This document shows, one piece after another, positions 1 through 10,800 of a stretch of DNA of 64,000 nucleotides. This DNA is from Euryarchaeota archaeon UBA443 (GTDB lineage Archaea > Thermoplasmatota > Poseidoniia > Poseidoniales > Poseidoniaceae): contig DAKS01000022.1 of the NCBI GenBank assembly GCA_002499195.1, forward strand, positions 6,119 to 70,118. Direction: 5' to 3'. Position 1 is the first letter of the stretch, and each line of letters starts with the position of its first letter. The notes beneath the pieces are model-generated. The model searched no databases, was not told where the DNA came from, and saw nothing but the letters and a program-made list of their open reading frames with translations. The position numbers and the translations under genes were made by a program.

Positions 1-1006
1 CAACACCGATACTTCGTCCATCGAGACGTGCAAATCCTATGATGATGTTTTCAGCATAATTCGGAAACAATTCAAGAAATTCACCATCATCAACAACTTC
101 TTCAACGACACCGACCATGTTGTATGGTCGATTGGGGTTGTCTGGAACAAGCGTTTCGAGTTGATCGTTAACGCGGTCGATTGGATCTTCAGTAGGGACA
201 TGTGGTGGTTCAGCATCATTATGATCAGGAAGGTAGGAAAGAATTTCTTGAACGAGGAAAAAGGCATCGTCTTCATCGTCTGCAACCAAGCATGCAATTC
301 CTGAACGAGAAGCATGGAGGTTTGCACCACCCAATCCTGCTGCATCGACTTCACCGCGTTGAACTTCAGGTGTTTCTAATGGAGAGGAAAGGAACAATTG
401 CCCATGTTCCTCTCCAAGGATTGTGAAATCGGAAAGACTTGCTGCAAGTGCGGAAACACCAACAACTGGTCCGAGTACAAGACTGATGACAGGAACTCGG
501 CCACTACATTGAACCAATCGATCGAGCAACTCTCCAGTTCCTGCTAATGCATCGATACCGTCATGCGCTCGTTGGCCACCACCGTCCCAGATACACACAA
601 GTGGTGTTTTTGAGCGCTCGGCCATCTCGACGAGTTTTGCTATTTTTTTGGCATGCATTTCTCCCATCGAGCCTCCATGTACACTGAAATCTTGTGCAAA
701 ACAGTAGGTACGTCGGCCATCGATGGTACCATGTCCCGTTACAACACCATCGCCGAGTGTTTGATGGAGGAACATGTTGTGATCCTTTGTTCGATGTGTA
801 ATGAAAGTATCAACTTCAACGAAAGAATCGGGGTCAAGGAGTAAATCAATTCGGTCTCTAGCAGTCCCCCTGCCTGTTGCGCGAATGGATTCCAATGCCT
901 TACGTCCACCACCAGCACGGGCGCGTTCACGACGCGACCGTAGTTCGGTTGTAGGGTCACCAATTGGGCTCGCCATATTTCGACCAGAACCGATAAGGTT
1001 CTTCAT
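1..1006 (-). CDS. Biotin-dependent acyl-CoA carboxylase, carboxyltransferase subunit (C-terminus cut by the window edge)
   Basis: This open frame runs off the left edge, so about 335 N-terminal residues are visible and the stop is missing. It resembles the beta carboxyltransferase subunit of propionyl-CoA or acetyl-CoA carboxylase, which moves carboxyl from carboxybiotin to an acyl-CoA in the cytoplasm. Visible landmarks are the N-terminal GGRKALESIRATGRGTARDR region, QDFSVHGGSMGEMHAKKI, a WDGGGQRAHDGIDAL segment where the family usually has NDSGGARIQEG, and GPVVGVSALAASLSDF where GPCAGGAVYSPALTDF is typical. The start ATG is 8 bases after the gatD stop, suggesting co-transcription; an internal ATG 30 bases later (MASP) is the alternative. 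Acyl-CoA specificity cannot be told. The altered oxyanion-hole segments suggest a divergent branch. Confidence 0.88.
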   Translation of the reverse strand, partial: MKNLIGSGRNMASPIGDPTTELRSRRERARAGGGRKALESIRATGRGTARDRIDLLLDPDSFVEVDTFITHRTKDHNMFLHQTLGDGVVTGHGTIDGRRTYCFAQDFSVHGGSMGEMHAKKIAKLVEMAERSKTPLVCIWDGGGQRAHDGIDALAGTGELLDRLVQCSGRVPVISLVLGPVVGVSALAASLSDFTILGEEHGQLFLSSPLETPEVQRGEVDAAGLGGANLHASRSGIACLVADDEDDAFFLVQEILSYLPDHNDAEPPHVPTEDPIDRVNDQLETLVPDNPNRPYNMVGVVEEVVDDGEFLELFPNYAENIIIGFARLDGRSIGV

Positions 1007-1014
1007 CGAATCGC

Positions 1015-2358
1015 TTAGTTAAGGATGGTTTGTTGTTGTTCTCCAATCAAATTTTGAGTCATTACAGAACCGACATCCATACTGTTGGAGAGGGCGAAAT
1101 GAAGCTTGACAACAGCTGCTTCTGGAGAGGATGTGATGCCATGGCCGAGAAGTCCAATGTCCTGTTGGATTCTTCCTTTTGAATAGACGTTCATATTGAT
1201 TGGTCCATGGATGCATTGATTGACAACTAAGGCCGGAATATTCAGTTGTTGAAGAGAACTTTGAAGTTCGATGTTCTGAGGTGCATCACCGTTTGGATTT
1301 TCGATCGGCAAATGGCCAAGTCCTGTTCCATGGATTACCAGTGCATCCACATTAGATGCAACAGCGTCATCAATTTCTTGCTTGGTAAGCCAAGGTCCAG
1401 CGATCATTTGGCGAACAACAATGTTCTCATCGTATCGTTCTGCAGTGGATGTAGACGCTCTTGAAACCGTATTTGAACGGGCTTCTTTGTAATGATGTTC
1501 CAATTCGAGTTCAACATCCTTGTTATCGATACGAATTGTTGCTAGAGGCATTGTATTGACGGGACGAAAAGCGTCACGTCGACTTGAGTGTAGTTTACGA
1601 ACACCTGTAGCGGAATGAATCGAACAAGCACCATCATCACTGGTTTTGTGCATTGAAACAACAACTGCATCGCTAAGTTCACCAGTTGGTAGTGGCCCTT
1701 CAGCTGCCCATTTCACAGCTGAAATGAGATTCTGAGCAGCATCGGAAGAGGCTCGATCACTGGATCTTTGAGATCCAACAAATGCAATACGTCCTGGTGG
1801 ATTACCTCCTTTACCGCACCATGCGAATGCAACAGCTGACGCAGTAATGTGTAAGGTATCCGTGCCATGAGTCACAACAACTCCAGTACAACCGTCAGCA
1901 AACGCTTTCTCTGTTGCATCAATGATTTGGTTCCAGTGATTTGGACGAATATCCTCACTGAACATATTCCCAATTTTGTGAACATCGAGATTTGTTATCT
2001 GGAGAAGTTCTGGAACGTGTTCGACCAGTTCGGATGGCTCGAATTGGGCAGTCACTGCACCTGTTTTGTAATCCACTTTGGAAGCAATCGTTCCTCCAGT
2101 ATGGATAATTCGAACCGTTGGAAGGTCTGGATTTGTTTCAGTCTCGTTTGTTGATGCGACTTCAGATGATTCAGGTTGTTCAGATGATATGATTTCTACG
2201 GATGTGAGCGGGTGACTTACATTGTAGCCATTCGCTAGTTTGATCGTTACATAATCTTGAACAGCAGGTGGCAGGACTACGCCCTCAATCTCAGTCTCAC
2301 CATCATGCGTTGTGAGTTTGATACGGACGCGAGAACCAACGTCAGGACTGTGTGCCAT
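1015..2358 (-). CDS. gatD: Glutamyl-tRNA(Gln) amidotransferase subunit D
   Basis: This 447-aa protein is the asparaginase-like subunit of archaeal GatDE, which releases ammonia from glutamine so that GatE can convert Glu-tRNA(Gln) to Gln-tRNA(Gln). An N-terminal small beta-barrel region (about residues 1-75) precedes the amidase domain, which carries HTGGTIAS with the first catalytic Thr and VTHGTDTL with the second Thr and Asp. Length fits the family. The frame extends further upstream, but that extension translates through the tRNA-Met gene, so I chose the ATG beginning MAHSPDVGSR, 40 bases from the tRNA end. gatE is not in the window. The carboxyltransferase gene follows after 8 bases. Confidence 0.95.
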   Translation of the reverse strand: MAHSPDVGSRVRIKLTTHDGETEIEGVVLPPAVQDYVTIKLANGYNVSHPLTSVEIISSEQPESSEVASTNETETNPDLPTVRIIHTGGTIASKVDYKTGAVTAQFEPSELVEHVPELLQITNLDVHKIGNMFSEDIRPNHWNQIIDATEKAFADGCTGVVVTHGTDTLHITASAVAFAWCGKGGNPPGRIAFVGSQRSSDRASSDAAQNLISAVKWAAEGPLPTGELSDAVVVSMHKTSDDGACSIHSATGVRKLHSSRRDAFRPVNTMPLATIRIDNKDVELELEHHYKEARSNTVSRASTSTAERYDENIVVRQMIAGPWLTKQEIDDAVASNVDALVIHGTGLGHLPIENPNGDAPQNIELQSSLQQLNIPALVVNQCIHGPINMNVYSKGRIQQDIGLLGHGITSSPEAAVVKLHFALSNSMDVGSVMTQNLIGEQQQTILN

Positions 2359-2398
2359 AGTGGTTGGACTAGTTTCTAGCCCTTCAACAATGCGATGG

Positions 2399-2529
2399 TG
2401 GTGCCGGGAGCGGGGCTCGAACCCGCGACCTTCGGATGTCTCAGACACCACAAGGGGCTTTGCACGTCATACGATCGCCTTGAAGGCTGCCCTATGAGTC
2501 CGACGCGCTACCAACTACGCCACCCCGGC
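2399..2529 (-). tRNA. tRNA-Met(CAU), elongator type, with a 55-nt intron
   Basis: The reverse complement folds as a full cloverleaf. The acceptor is GCCGGGG paired to TCCCGGC, the D arm is GCG-TAGTTGGTA-GCGC, the anticodon stem TCGGA/TCCGA encloses a loop with CAT, and the T arm is GCGGG-TTCGAGC-CCCGC. Discriminator A and CCA are encoded. The anticodon stem lacks the three consecutive G-C pairs typical of initiators, so this should be elongator tRNA-Met; a tRNA-Ile2 read by modified CAU is less likely given the acceptor. The intron lies between positions 37 and 38. The gene sits just upstream of gatD on the same strand. Confidence 0.93.
2438..2492 (-). other. tRNA-Met intron with canonical bulge-helix-bulge
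   Basis: The 55-nt intron interrupts the anticodon loop at 37/38. Exon bases CTCA pair with intron bases TGAG to form the 4-bp central helix. TA|G forms one 3-nt bulge and AC|A the other, each cut between its second and third base. An inner helix GGCA/TGTC and the outer anticodon stem TCGGA/TCCGA complete the strict hBHBh' form recognised by the archaeal splicing endonuclease. No convincing C/D-box guide is seen in the intron. Confidence 0.9.
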
Positions 2530-2626
2530 CTGCCCTCGCCTGCGAAAACCCCCATTTGAAGAATGCGGGTTCAAACAGAAGGAATCTGACCGCATCCTTC
2601 ATTCACTCCCACTTATCCGAAGGGGC

Positions 2627-3535
2627 ATGGTCGACCTTTCGACGGCGATGACTGCGGCTCAGGGCGAGCGTCGCCAGCGGATGCAAGGAGGGGACCGCGA
2701 GAAGAAGGTACGTCGAACTGGTCGGAACCTCGGAATCGAGGCATTTGATCCTGTAAAACATGTCCAGAAGGAGAAGGCTGATACTGCATCTATGTGGCTT
2801 GTGTTAACCTTTTCATTGACAATAACTATTCTGATGCGTTATGTTTTGATGGATTCTACTGACCCTGAAAATTCTAAGATTTTGTACATTCTTCCACTAA
2901 CATGTATTTTCCTTATTCCGACCCTTCATCGAACAATAATGCCCGAGCGATTTGTGGAGCATTATGGGGGTGGAACATGGTTCAAGGCAGCGTTTTTGCA
3001 TACGTTCACGTTCCTCGCCTTTTCTTTCCTCCTCGTCAATCCGCCCTTTGGTGACATTGCAGCACCAGAACTTGCCAGTAAATGGACTGTGATTACGGAT
3101 GATGGTGAGGACATTACCTATCCTCATACCATGGCAACATCGGGTTCAACATTGATTTGGTATACCGACGGGTCGCCGATTCTTACTGGTGATTCTTGGT
3201 TGCTCTTCGGACTCATGGACAATGTAAATTCGGACGGGGCTGTCGTTGAAGTAACTCGAGAATATCAAGCAAACGAAACGATTCGGGACGACAATATTTC
3301 ATATTGGACGAGTAATTCTGAACGAATTGCAAATGGTACATCATCATCCAACAATTCCGTACCGAACTTAACTCCTCATGGCGAATTAGATCAACCCTTC
3401 TCCGTATTTCTCGGAACCGATCTCGAAGAGGGTACTCACGAAATTGTAGTTCGAATCACCGAACAAGGCGACCCTTGGAAAAACGTACAAGTTTACACTT
3501 GGAATCTAGTGATTTCAAGCGAGCCCGCAGCTTAA
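2627..3535 (+). CDS. Hypothetical membrane protein with large C-terminal extracytoplasmic domain
   Basis: I do not recognise a named family in this 302-aa protein. A basic, hydrophilic N-terminus (about residues 1-50, rich in R and K) is followed by hydrophobic segments near residues 56-75, 85-105 and 120-140. A 160-residue polar domain, rich in N, S, T and D and probably outside the cell, makes up the rest. In that region NET, NIS, NGT and NNS match N-glycosylation sequons. The ATG follows AGGGGC, a weak ribosome-binding signal. The gene is divergent from tRNA-Met and its stop overlaps, tail to tail, a small minus-strand frame. No catalytic motif is visible; a structural or envelope role is only a guess. 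Confidence 0.75.
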   Translation: MVDLSTAMTAAQGERRQRMQGGDREKKVRRTGRNLGIEAFDPVKHVQKEKADTASMWLVLTFSLTITILMRYVLMDSTDPENSKILYILPLTCIFLIPTLHRTIMPERFVEHYGGGTWFKAAFLHTFTFLAFSFLLVNPPFGDIAAPELASKWTVITDDGEDITYPHTMATSGSTLIWYTDGSPILTGDSWLLFGLMDNVNSDGAVVEVTREYQANETIRDDNISYWTSNSERIANGTSSSNNSVPNLTPHGELDQPFSVFLGTDLEEGTHEIVVRITEQGDPWKNVQVYTWNLVISSEPAA

Positions 3536-3726
3536 GACAGTAAGTCGGAATGGTATCTGAGAATTCTCTCAAATACAGAATCGATCTTTTTCGACATACG
3601 TAATTTGGCTGTTCGTTCGTTTAGTTGCTGCATACGATAGGTTCGAATAAATCGGACTAGAGGTGTCCAAGATAGAATGTCAAGGAAGGCTTCGATTGAT
3701 TTGTTCATGGTTGTTCCAACGAACAT
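3532..3726 (-). CDS. Small basic protein of unknown function
   Basis: This is a 64-aa frame in an otherwise empty 237-base gap; MNKSIEAFL at 3708 is an alternative start giving 58 aa. The C-terminal half is a charged, probably helical stretch rich in R and K, and the N-terminal part is mildly hydrophobic. No family is recognised. In its favour, its stop overlaps the previous gene's stop within a TTAA, the same tail-to-tail arrangement seen at several other gene pairs here, and it fills the gap before rfcS. Against it, there is no clear ribosome-binding site and it is short. Confidence 0.4.
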   Translation of the reverse strand: MFVGTTMNKSIEAFLDILSWTPLVRFIRTYRMQQLNERTAKLRMSKKIDSVFERILRYHSDLLS

Positions 3727-3772
3727 TAGGATACCTTGTTGTTGGCGAGGCGTTTTGAAAAGTGAAAGTGAA

Positions 3773-4732
3773 TCACGAATTTCGTAACATTGTTACTAGT
3801 TTCGCTGTCATGGCATCGAGTTGAATCTTTTCGCCTCCACCTTCAACGAGACGATAATCGACTTCGGCCATGATTTCTGTAAGGTCAAGTTTGTTCATTT
3901 CGGATATGAAATCAACATTGTACAATTCCCGATGGAGTTGGCCAACAAAATCCGTGCCAGCAAGCCCATACTTGTTCAGAAGTTCTTGCAAGCGTCGGCG
4001 AGCAACATGAAAACCATCGTCCTTGCAGGCCATAATGTATTGATGGAGCGCTTCAGGTGGAGCTGTAGCTGATGTTTCGTAAACGATTGCTCGCGTAATT
4101 GTATCACTGATAGCCGCAGAGACTTGGAGGGCAGTAATCGCTCTCCTCAAATCACCCTGAGCAATTTTTGCAAGCGCCTCTGCAGCATCATCGTCCAGTG
4201 CAACTTTTTCTTCGCTTGCAACATGCTTGATTTGATCGAGAACTTCAGAATCTGCGAGTGGACGAAATCGGAAAACTGCGCATCGTGACTGAATAGGTTC
4301 AATCACTTTGGAGGAGTAATTGCATGAGAGAATGAAACGACATGTTTCAGCATATTGCTCCATGATTCGACGTAATGCACCTTGTGCATCATTGGTCAAT
4401 GCATCCGATTCGTCAAGGAATATAATCTTGAATTTCGCATCACCGTATGGTTGTGTACGTGCAAATTGCTTGACCTTTGAACGGATCTTGTCCAATCCTC
4501 GTTCATCGGATGCGTTCATTTCGAGAAGATTATCTCGGTAGTGTTCTCCAAAGACGTCTTTGGTCAGAGCCATCGCAGCCGTTGTTTTTCCAGTTCCTGG
4601 AGGTCCAGCAAAGAGCAAATGAGGAAATTCCTTGTGTTCTGCATATACCGTCAATCGACTCACTACAGAGGCTTGCCCCCTAATTTCGTCGACGCTCTGA
4701 GGGCGATGTCGTTCAACCCACAGTTCGCTCAT
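3773..4732 (-). CDS. rfcS: Replication factor C small subunit (clamp loader)
   Basis: This 319-aa AAA+ protein is the small subunit of the archaeal clamp loader, which uses ATP to place the PCNA ring on primer-template DNA. It begins with ELWVERHRP, the usual RFC start. It has Walker A GPPGTGKT at residues 43-50, a Walker B IIFLDESDALTNDAQ (a DExD variant), and the RFC box with the SRC arginine finger (IQSRCAVFRF). Length is typical. The frame opens 11 codons earlier, but MSELWVERHRP is the conserved beginning and was chosen. It is divergent from the giant adhesin gene across a 130-base gap holding a strong hairpin. Confidence 0.97.
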   Translation of the reverse strand: MSELWVERHRPQSVDEIRGQASVVSRLTVYAEHKEFPHLLFAGPPGTGKTTAAMALTKDVFGEHYRDNLLEMNASDERGLDKIRSKVKQFARTQPYGDAKFKIIFLDESDALTNDAQGALRRIMEQYAETCRFILSCNYSSKVIEPIQSRCAVFRFRPLADSEVLDQIKHVASEEKVALDDDAAEALAKIAQGDLRRAITALQVSAAISDTITRAIVYETSATAPPEALHQYIMACKDDGFHVARRRLQELLNKYGLAGTDFVGQLHRELYNVDFISEMNKLDLTEIMAEVDYRLVEGGGEKIQLDAMTAKLVTMLRNS

Positions 4733-4794
4733 GAACCCTAGAGAATGGCGAGCATCTTTCAACATTCGGTTCGTTTTTTTTTGAGTTGAATTTC

Positions 4795-4820
4795 CGCCCC
4801 CCTAAAGGGGGGCGTACGCC
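4795..4820. promoter_or_regulatory. Perfect 8-bp GC hairpin overlapping a 10-bp palindrome in a divergent promoter region
   Basis: CGCCCCCC (4795-4802) pairs perfectly with GGGGGGCG (4807-4814) across a TAAA loop. The last bases are shared with GGCGTACGCC (4811-4820), itself a perfect palindrome. Both lie between the divergent rfcS and giant adhesin starts, 43-68 bases before the adhesin ATG. No T-run follows on the plus strand, so an intrinsic terminator is unlikely. An operator or an RNA hairpin in the adhesin leader are possible; which one is not decidable here. Confidence 0.5.
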
Positions 4821-4862
4821 GAATCAGTCATAACCTTCCACATCTTAGGTCGAACGAGCGCC

Positions 4863-7800
4863 ATGAGAAACAGTACCACAAACCGAAATGTCTTCACTGC
4901 AGTGACATTGATTCTGATGTTCCTTTTCGCTGATGTATTCGTTCCTTCTGCTTTCCCAGCACCGGAACTTTTGGAAGAAGAATCATCCGTTCAGCATGTC
5001 ATTTCCACCATCAACCCATCTCTGGACACGTACATTGATTCGGATTATCCAAACGATGACTATGCGGGTGAAGACACTGGTCTTCTTGGAATCGCGGGGA
5101 CCAGCGATTCCCGTCTCTTGATATCCTTCCCGCTGAACTTTGCTTCGACAGATACAATCCACTCGGCCCGTTTGGATCTTGTCTGTTCGAACAGTGGAGC
5201 AACGAATGGTCTTGCGGTTTATCCTGCTTCGACCAGCGTTGCTTGGGATGAAAATGCAACATGGAACTCACGCGATGGAATACTCATGTGGGGCGAGCCA
5301 GGAGCAGATGATGGTGCCGACCGTTCCGATTGGGAGCCTCCTATCGTCACATCTCCACTCGGACCTTCCGGTGGTTCTTCTAACGTTCAATTGAACGTGA
5401 CTGCTCTTGCTCAGAGCGCTGTTGCTTCCAGCGCTTCTGCTTTGGAAATTCTAGTTTCAGCGTATGGTTCACAATACGATTGTGCGATGAATGAATCTCT
5501 AAACATAGCTGAAAGACCGAGTCTGCGAGTCGATTCCTCGACGACAACTGCAGGTTCGGGAGGCCTCATCACGCCTAACTTTGTTGAAGACGGGGCCCCT
5601 CTCATGTCAGGAGATTTCTATCTCTCTGCTGATTTGACTCCTAGCATGACATGGACATCCTATTCAGGTATTATGGCTGAAGTTCAACTCTCACTCAGTG
5701 ATGGTTTCAAGAGCGATCAAGACAATTACAATTGGCTCTACAATTCAGATATCCATACATCGAGTTTTACCTTGTCAGGAACCACAGGTTCACTTGATAT
5801 TCCTTCCTCTGATGCTTTTGAAAATGGAACATTTATGCATTACAGAATGCGAGCAATGGACTCAACAGGAACCCTAAGTTCGTGGACAAGTGGTCATTTC
5901 TTCTTACCAAATCATGATGTTACATTGAACGATGACGGTACTGCTTCGATTGCAGTTGATCTTGACGATCTGTCTACTGATTTTGTCTTTATTGAAGATG
6001 CTGTAGCTGATGAACATAGTAAGAATACAAATTATGGTTCCTCAGCCACATTGGAGGCCAAGTTATCTTCTAACAAGGAGTCTATACCTCATTTCAGATT
6101 GTCATTCGATGCATTAGGAATGCATTCAAATGCAACAATTCTTGATGCTTCATTGAATCTAACCCGCTCCACTTCTAGTGGTTCAGCAACATTGGCATTA
6201 CATGAAATGGATAATGATGGATCATGGATTGAAGGTGAACTTACATGGTTGCGAAAGAAAACCAATCAATGGTGGAAAAGCGGAGGTAGAGGATTGCTTA
6301 GTCATGCGAGTGATTCTGGAGTTATGGGATCACAGATTGATGATGACTTTTCGTTCGATTTGACCTCAGTATTACAACAACATGTCGATAATGGGAATAC
6401 GGGTGTAATAGATTTAGCAATAACGGCACGTTCTCAAAACGGTGCTTACGCCGCTAATAATGGCGTGGATTCGGTTACATTCCACTCTTCAGATGCGGTC
6501 AATGACGGTGATAAACCATACCTCTACATCAAGTACGACTGGTCAACACCTGTCACGGTTGCACCATCATTCACCTCTCCATGGGATGGAGAAACATTGT
6601 GGAACCAGACCGGACACAATTTCACTGGAAATACAACGCCAACACTTACGTGGGCAGCGTCAACTTCATCTTCCTATGATATGATTTTCGAACTATCGAC
6701 CGACTCGTTATTCCACGACCGAGTTGCACTAATCGATACACGCATTGACACTGATTTTGCCCCTTCAGATGGAGAATTAAGTTTCACAGGTTCTGAGAGT
6801 CTAGAATCAGGCCACATGTACAACTGGCGAATGCTTCACGTCGATTCTGACGGTCGTCATGGAGAATGGTCGTATTCATCATTCCTCATCAGCGGTCTGA
6901 ATTCAACTTGGCTTGGCGGAGATCGATATGAGTTCCGATTGAAACAAGGGAATGCGAGTTCCGATGGACTCCATCCTGCATGTGATGACACCTATATTGA
7001 TTCAGGAATGCCAAATTCAAACTATGGCTCAGAGACAGAATTGCAGGTTTCCTACAACACAATTCCTTCCGAAACCACAGTATTGTTTGGATGTGATCTA
7101 TCGACTACATTCCTACCATCCGGTTACGCAGTTGAATCAGCTAACCTCGAATTCCATCTGAGTGACTTCCCCTTCGGAACTCCTGTTGTTGGTGCATGGG
7201 AAAACACACAACACGGTTGGACTGAAGATGGTGCAACATGGGCAACATACGATGGTACGAACACATGGAACAGCGTAGGTGCAAAGGGAAGCGAACGATC
7301 ATCGCTCCTCGATTCTGTCAGCATTGGTTCTGGATTCACATCAAGTTCTTCGGTGAATTGGAACGTTACATTGGCGGTTCAGAATGCAATGCGTGATAAT
7401 CACTCAGCGGATTTCATTCTTGGAATAGTTGGCGCAGGTAGTGGACAAATCCGTGACGTTCTTTTCCATCCAGGTACTGCTGTAGAAACAAAGCGACCTG
7501 AACTTTCATTCGTTTACGTCCCCGGATCAAACGCAATTCCAATCGAACCGATGCCAGTCTTACCTCTTAATGGAACTTGGAGTGTTGCGCCTGGTATCAA
7601 CCCAGAACCGGTTCACCGTCCATTGATGAACTGGACGCATTCATCCGCTGTCAGCATCAGCGGCTATGCTATACAAATGGATACGGTTCAATCCTTCGAT
7701 AGTAACGACATGAGCATCGAAACATCGTGGTCAAATTCTGGATTTGATCTGACAAATAATTCTTTCACTCCGACGTCAGATTTGGATGATGGAAAGACTT

Positions 7801-10800
7801 GGTATTGGCGTGTTCGTGCCATTTCCGCGACCAACCAACTCGGAAATTGGTCAGAAACCTTCCACTTCAATCTCCCTTCACTGGTGACTTGGAACCTGTC
7901 ATCAACCAGTGCAGCAGTTGAAATCAGACATCATGAAGCAATGCCAAATCTGCAACTTCCACACTTCATTGATACGTGGGTTGCAGAAGGTGGTGTTGAA
8001 GGTCAACAAAATCACTCCACATCCACATCGCTCAAGGTTGGCGAATTAGGAAGTGGTTACCATACAAGTGCTCTACTCAAGATTCCATTGAATCAACTAC
8101 CAACGCCGAGCAATGCTCGAGTAACTAATGCCGAACTCAATATGTGGGCTCAAGCGGGTTCAGATACCAACGTGCAAGTAGCGGTCCGCCCAGTCTTGCA
8201 AACATGGACCACAGGACTCAACAACTCGACCTATGATGGAACCAATAGTTGGTCTGCTGACGGTGGCCGAGCAATTGGTACGGATGTTGGTTCATTGAGT
8301 GATCTCAGTGCATCTGATTCAGCTGATTGGATGGATTGGGATGTAACAGAATTGGTTCAAGCCGCAATGGCAAATGGGGACTCCTACCTCTCTATCGCTC
8401 TGATGACAAGTGATTCATCTGATGCTCTCATCACGTTCACAAGTACGGACGGTTTAGCGACTCAACAACCATGGTTGAATCTTACATGGACCGACGGTAC
8501 GGCATCGATTCCAACGGTTGCTGCAAGCAATGCTTTGCCGCTCGATGGCACAATCTCATGGGATTTGAGTGGACATGTTCCCGAGCCATCAACTCGACCT
8601 GTTATGTCTTGGACACACTCCAACGCTGCAAACATTGATGATTGGAAGGTATTCATTCAAAACGATCCAACGGACATCATGGAAGGATTCACAATTTACG
8701 ATTCTCGAGTTGATAGTGCACTGTTCGATGTTCAAAGCCTATCATTCCAACCGTCCAGTGATCTATCGACCAATCAAAGCATTCGATGGTTTGTTCAACC
8801 GGTCAACGATGAAATGCTTGGTCCTCGCTCGTCCAGTTCAATCTTCCACATTCCACACGATATTGGAAATGAAATCAACAGTACTTGGGGCTACATCAAC
8901 GTCTCAGAGGGTGGTTTCCTGCCCGACTTGAATGAACCATCAGGTTTCATCGTCGATACGACACTTGATTCATCTGCTGCAAATGCAAATCTCTACAATT
9001 CTGGAACCATAAACGTGGGTCGATCATTCTACAGCGGCGGTCAGTCTCAACGTTCCTCGTTCATTGTTTCCGTTGATTTGACAAAACTACCTATCAATGG
9101 AACCTACGAAATTATGGATGCCTTCTTCACGATGAATACGAAATCCACTAGTTATGGCGAGGTCTTTTGGACTCCATCGCTGATCAACACTGCCTTCGAT
9201 GGTGATGCCAACTGGAACAATGCAACTAATTCAACCCAATGGAATACTCCAGGTGCTTATCACTCGACGGACACGGATATTCCGTTTTATGCAAGTGAAG
9301 AGATTTTTTGGGACGACCCATACCAAATCGGTGACATCACTGGTTTGCTGCAGCAAGCGGTTGCAAACGGAGCGACGAGTCTTGACTTCCTCGTACAAGC
9401 TGAAGAAAACGACAGCAGTGTTGATGGTAGGATTGACATGTATTCAAGTAATGAAGTAAGCGCAGACCTCCGCCCATCACTCAATATCACGTACAGAATG
9501 ACCAACCCTTACATCGCATCAAGTCCAACAGGTTTGATTCCTGCCGACGGAGCGGCCCTCTGGAATCTTTCAGAGCCCCGGCCTTCTGGAGCAGATGAAG
9601 TGAACTTAACTTGGACTCCTCCGTCCTCAAATGAGTCAGGATATATCCTATGTTTTGCTGGAGATCAGAGAATGGTACGGAGTTCCGGTTGTATCGATCT
9701 GGGTGATTCTACACAACTCAGCGAAAATGATCTCATTTGGGATGCAGCCAATACAACGTTGTTGCTCCAAGAGGTTGAAGATACAGGTGATACCTGGGTT
9801 TATTGGAGAACATTGTCCTACCAAGGTGTCGTTGACGATTACTATCGCTTCGGTGAATGGTCACAAGTCAATAAATTCCGTATTCCAGAAGATCAAGGCT
9901 CTGATGATGGAGCAGGCAATCACACCGTGAACCTCTCAAGCGGCTCGATTTTCGAAGATACTGGTCTTTTACCTGGCGCTCCAGATGCGTATACTATCTC
10001 CTCAGCACTCAACACCAACTATGGAGGAAGTACTACACTGAAACTTGGAGCAGGCTCATCTGGAGATCATGAGATTTTCATCGAATTTGATCTATCACAG
10101 ATGCCTTGGCCAAGTGCGATGACGCCAACATCAACCATGCTTCGATTGTATCGATCTCAGGTCGCTGGCGTGTCTCCTTTGACTGTTAGCGCACACGCTT
10201 GTTCGACTTTTAATGAAGCGAGCGTGACAGCGCTTCAACCACCGACCTGTAGTGCAACAGAGATTACTCGTTCAACGCTCTCTGTGACACCTCCATCAGG
10301 ATGGCTTGAATGGGATATTACGTCACTTGCACAGTCGAACATTGCCAATGGAAACATGACGATGACCATCCAACTCAAGGCCGTAGGAACTGGAAGTAGT
10401 TTGCACACATTTACTTCCGGAGAGTCTTCTTCTGAATCTTTGCGACCTACTCTGAGAATCGACTATGTGGACAATGTTGCAGGTGTTGTGCCTCCAGCAC
10501 AACCGGTTCTTCTTTCACCGCTTGATGGTGCTGTTCTCTACGATACGACAACCAACCTCCTAGATTCACTTGACAAACCGGTTCTAAACTGGAACACCGT
10601 TTCGGGTGCCACTGGATACATTGTCACAATACGCAATGCTTCAGGACAGTATACGTTCAAGTCAGCGACTTCGAGTCAAATCACTGGAACGAGTTTCACC
10701 TTTGCTGATAACGTAGCTCCAGGCTCCACCTTTGAATGGTGGGTCCAAGCGATCAATGGTTCGATTCCAGGTCCATCCTCTTCTCGATGGATAGTTGGAA

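Noticed and set aside
2359..2451. N-terminal extension of gatD (MVSETSEGRGFEPRSR...)
   Set aside because: It translates the 3' part of the tRNA-Met gene; the family start MAHSP fits better.
2438..2492. C/D-box guide RNA inside the tRNA-Met intron
   Set aside because: A CTGA is present near the intron end, but no RTGATGA C box is found; the CTGA lies in the splicing helix.
4795..4820. Intrinsic terminator
   Set aside because: It lies between two divergent starts, and no T-run follows on the plus strand; on the minus strand the A-rich tract nearby is of the wrong base.
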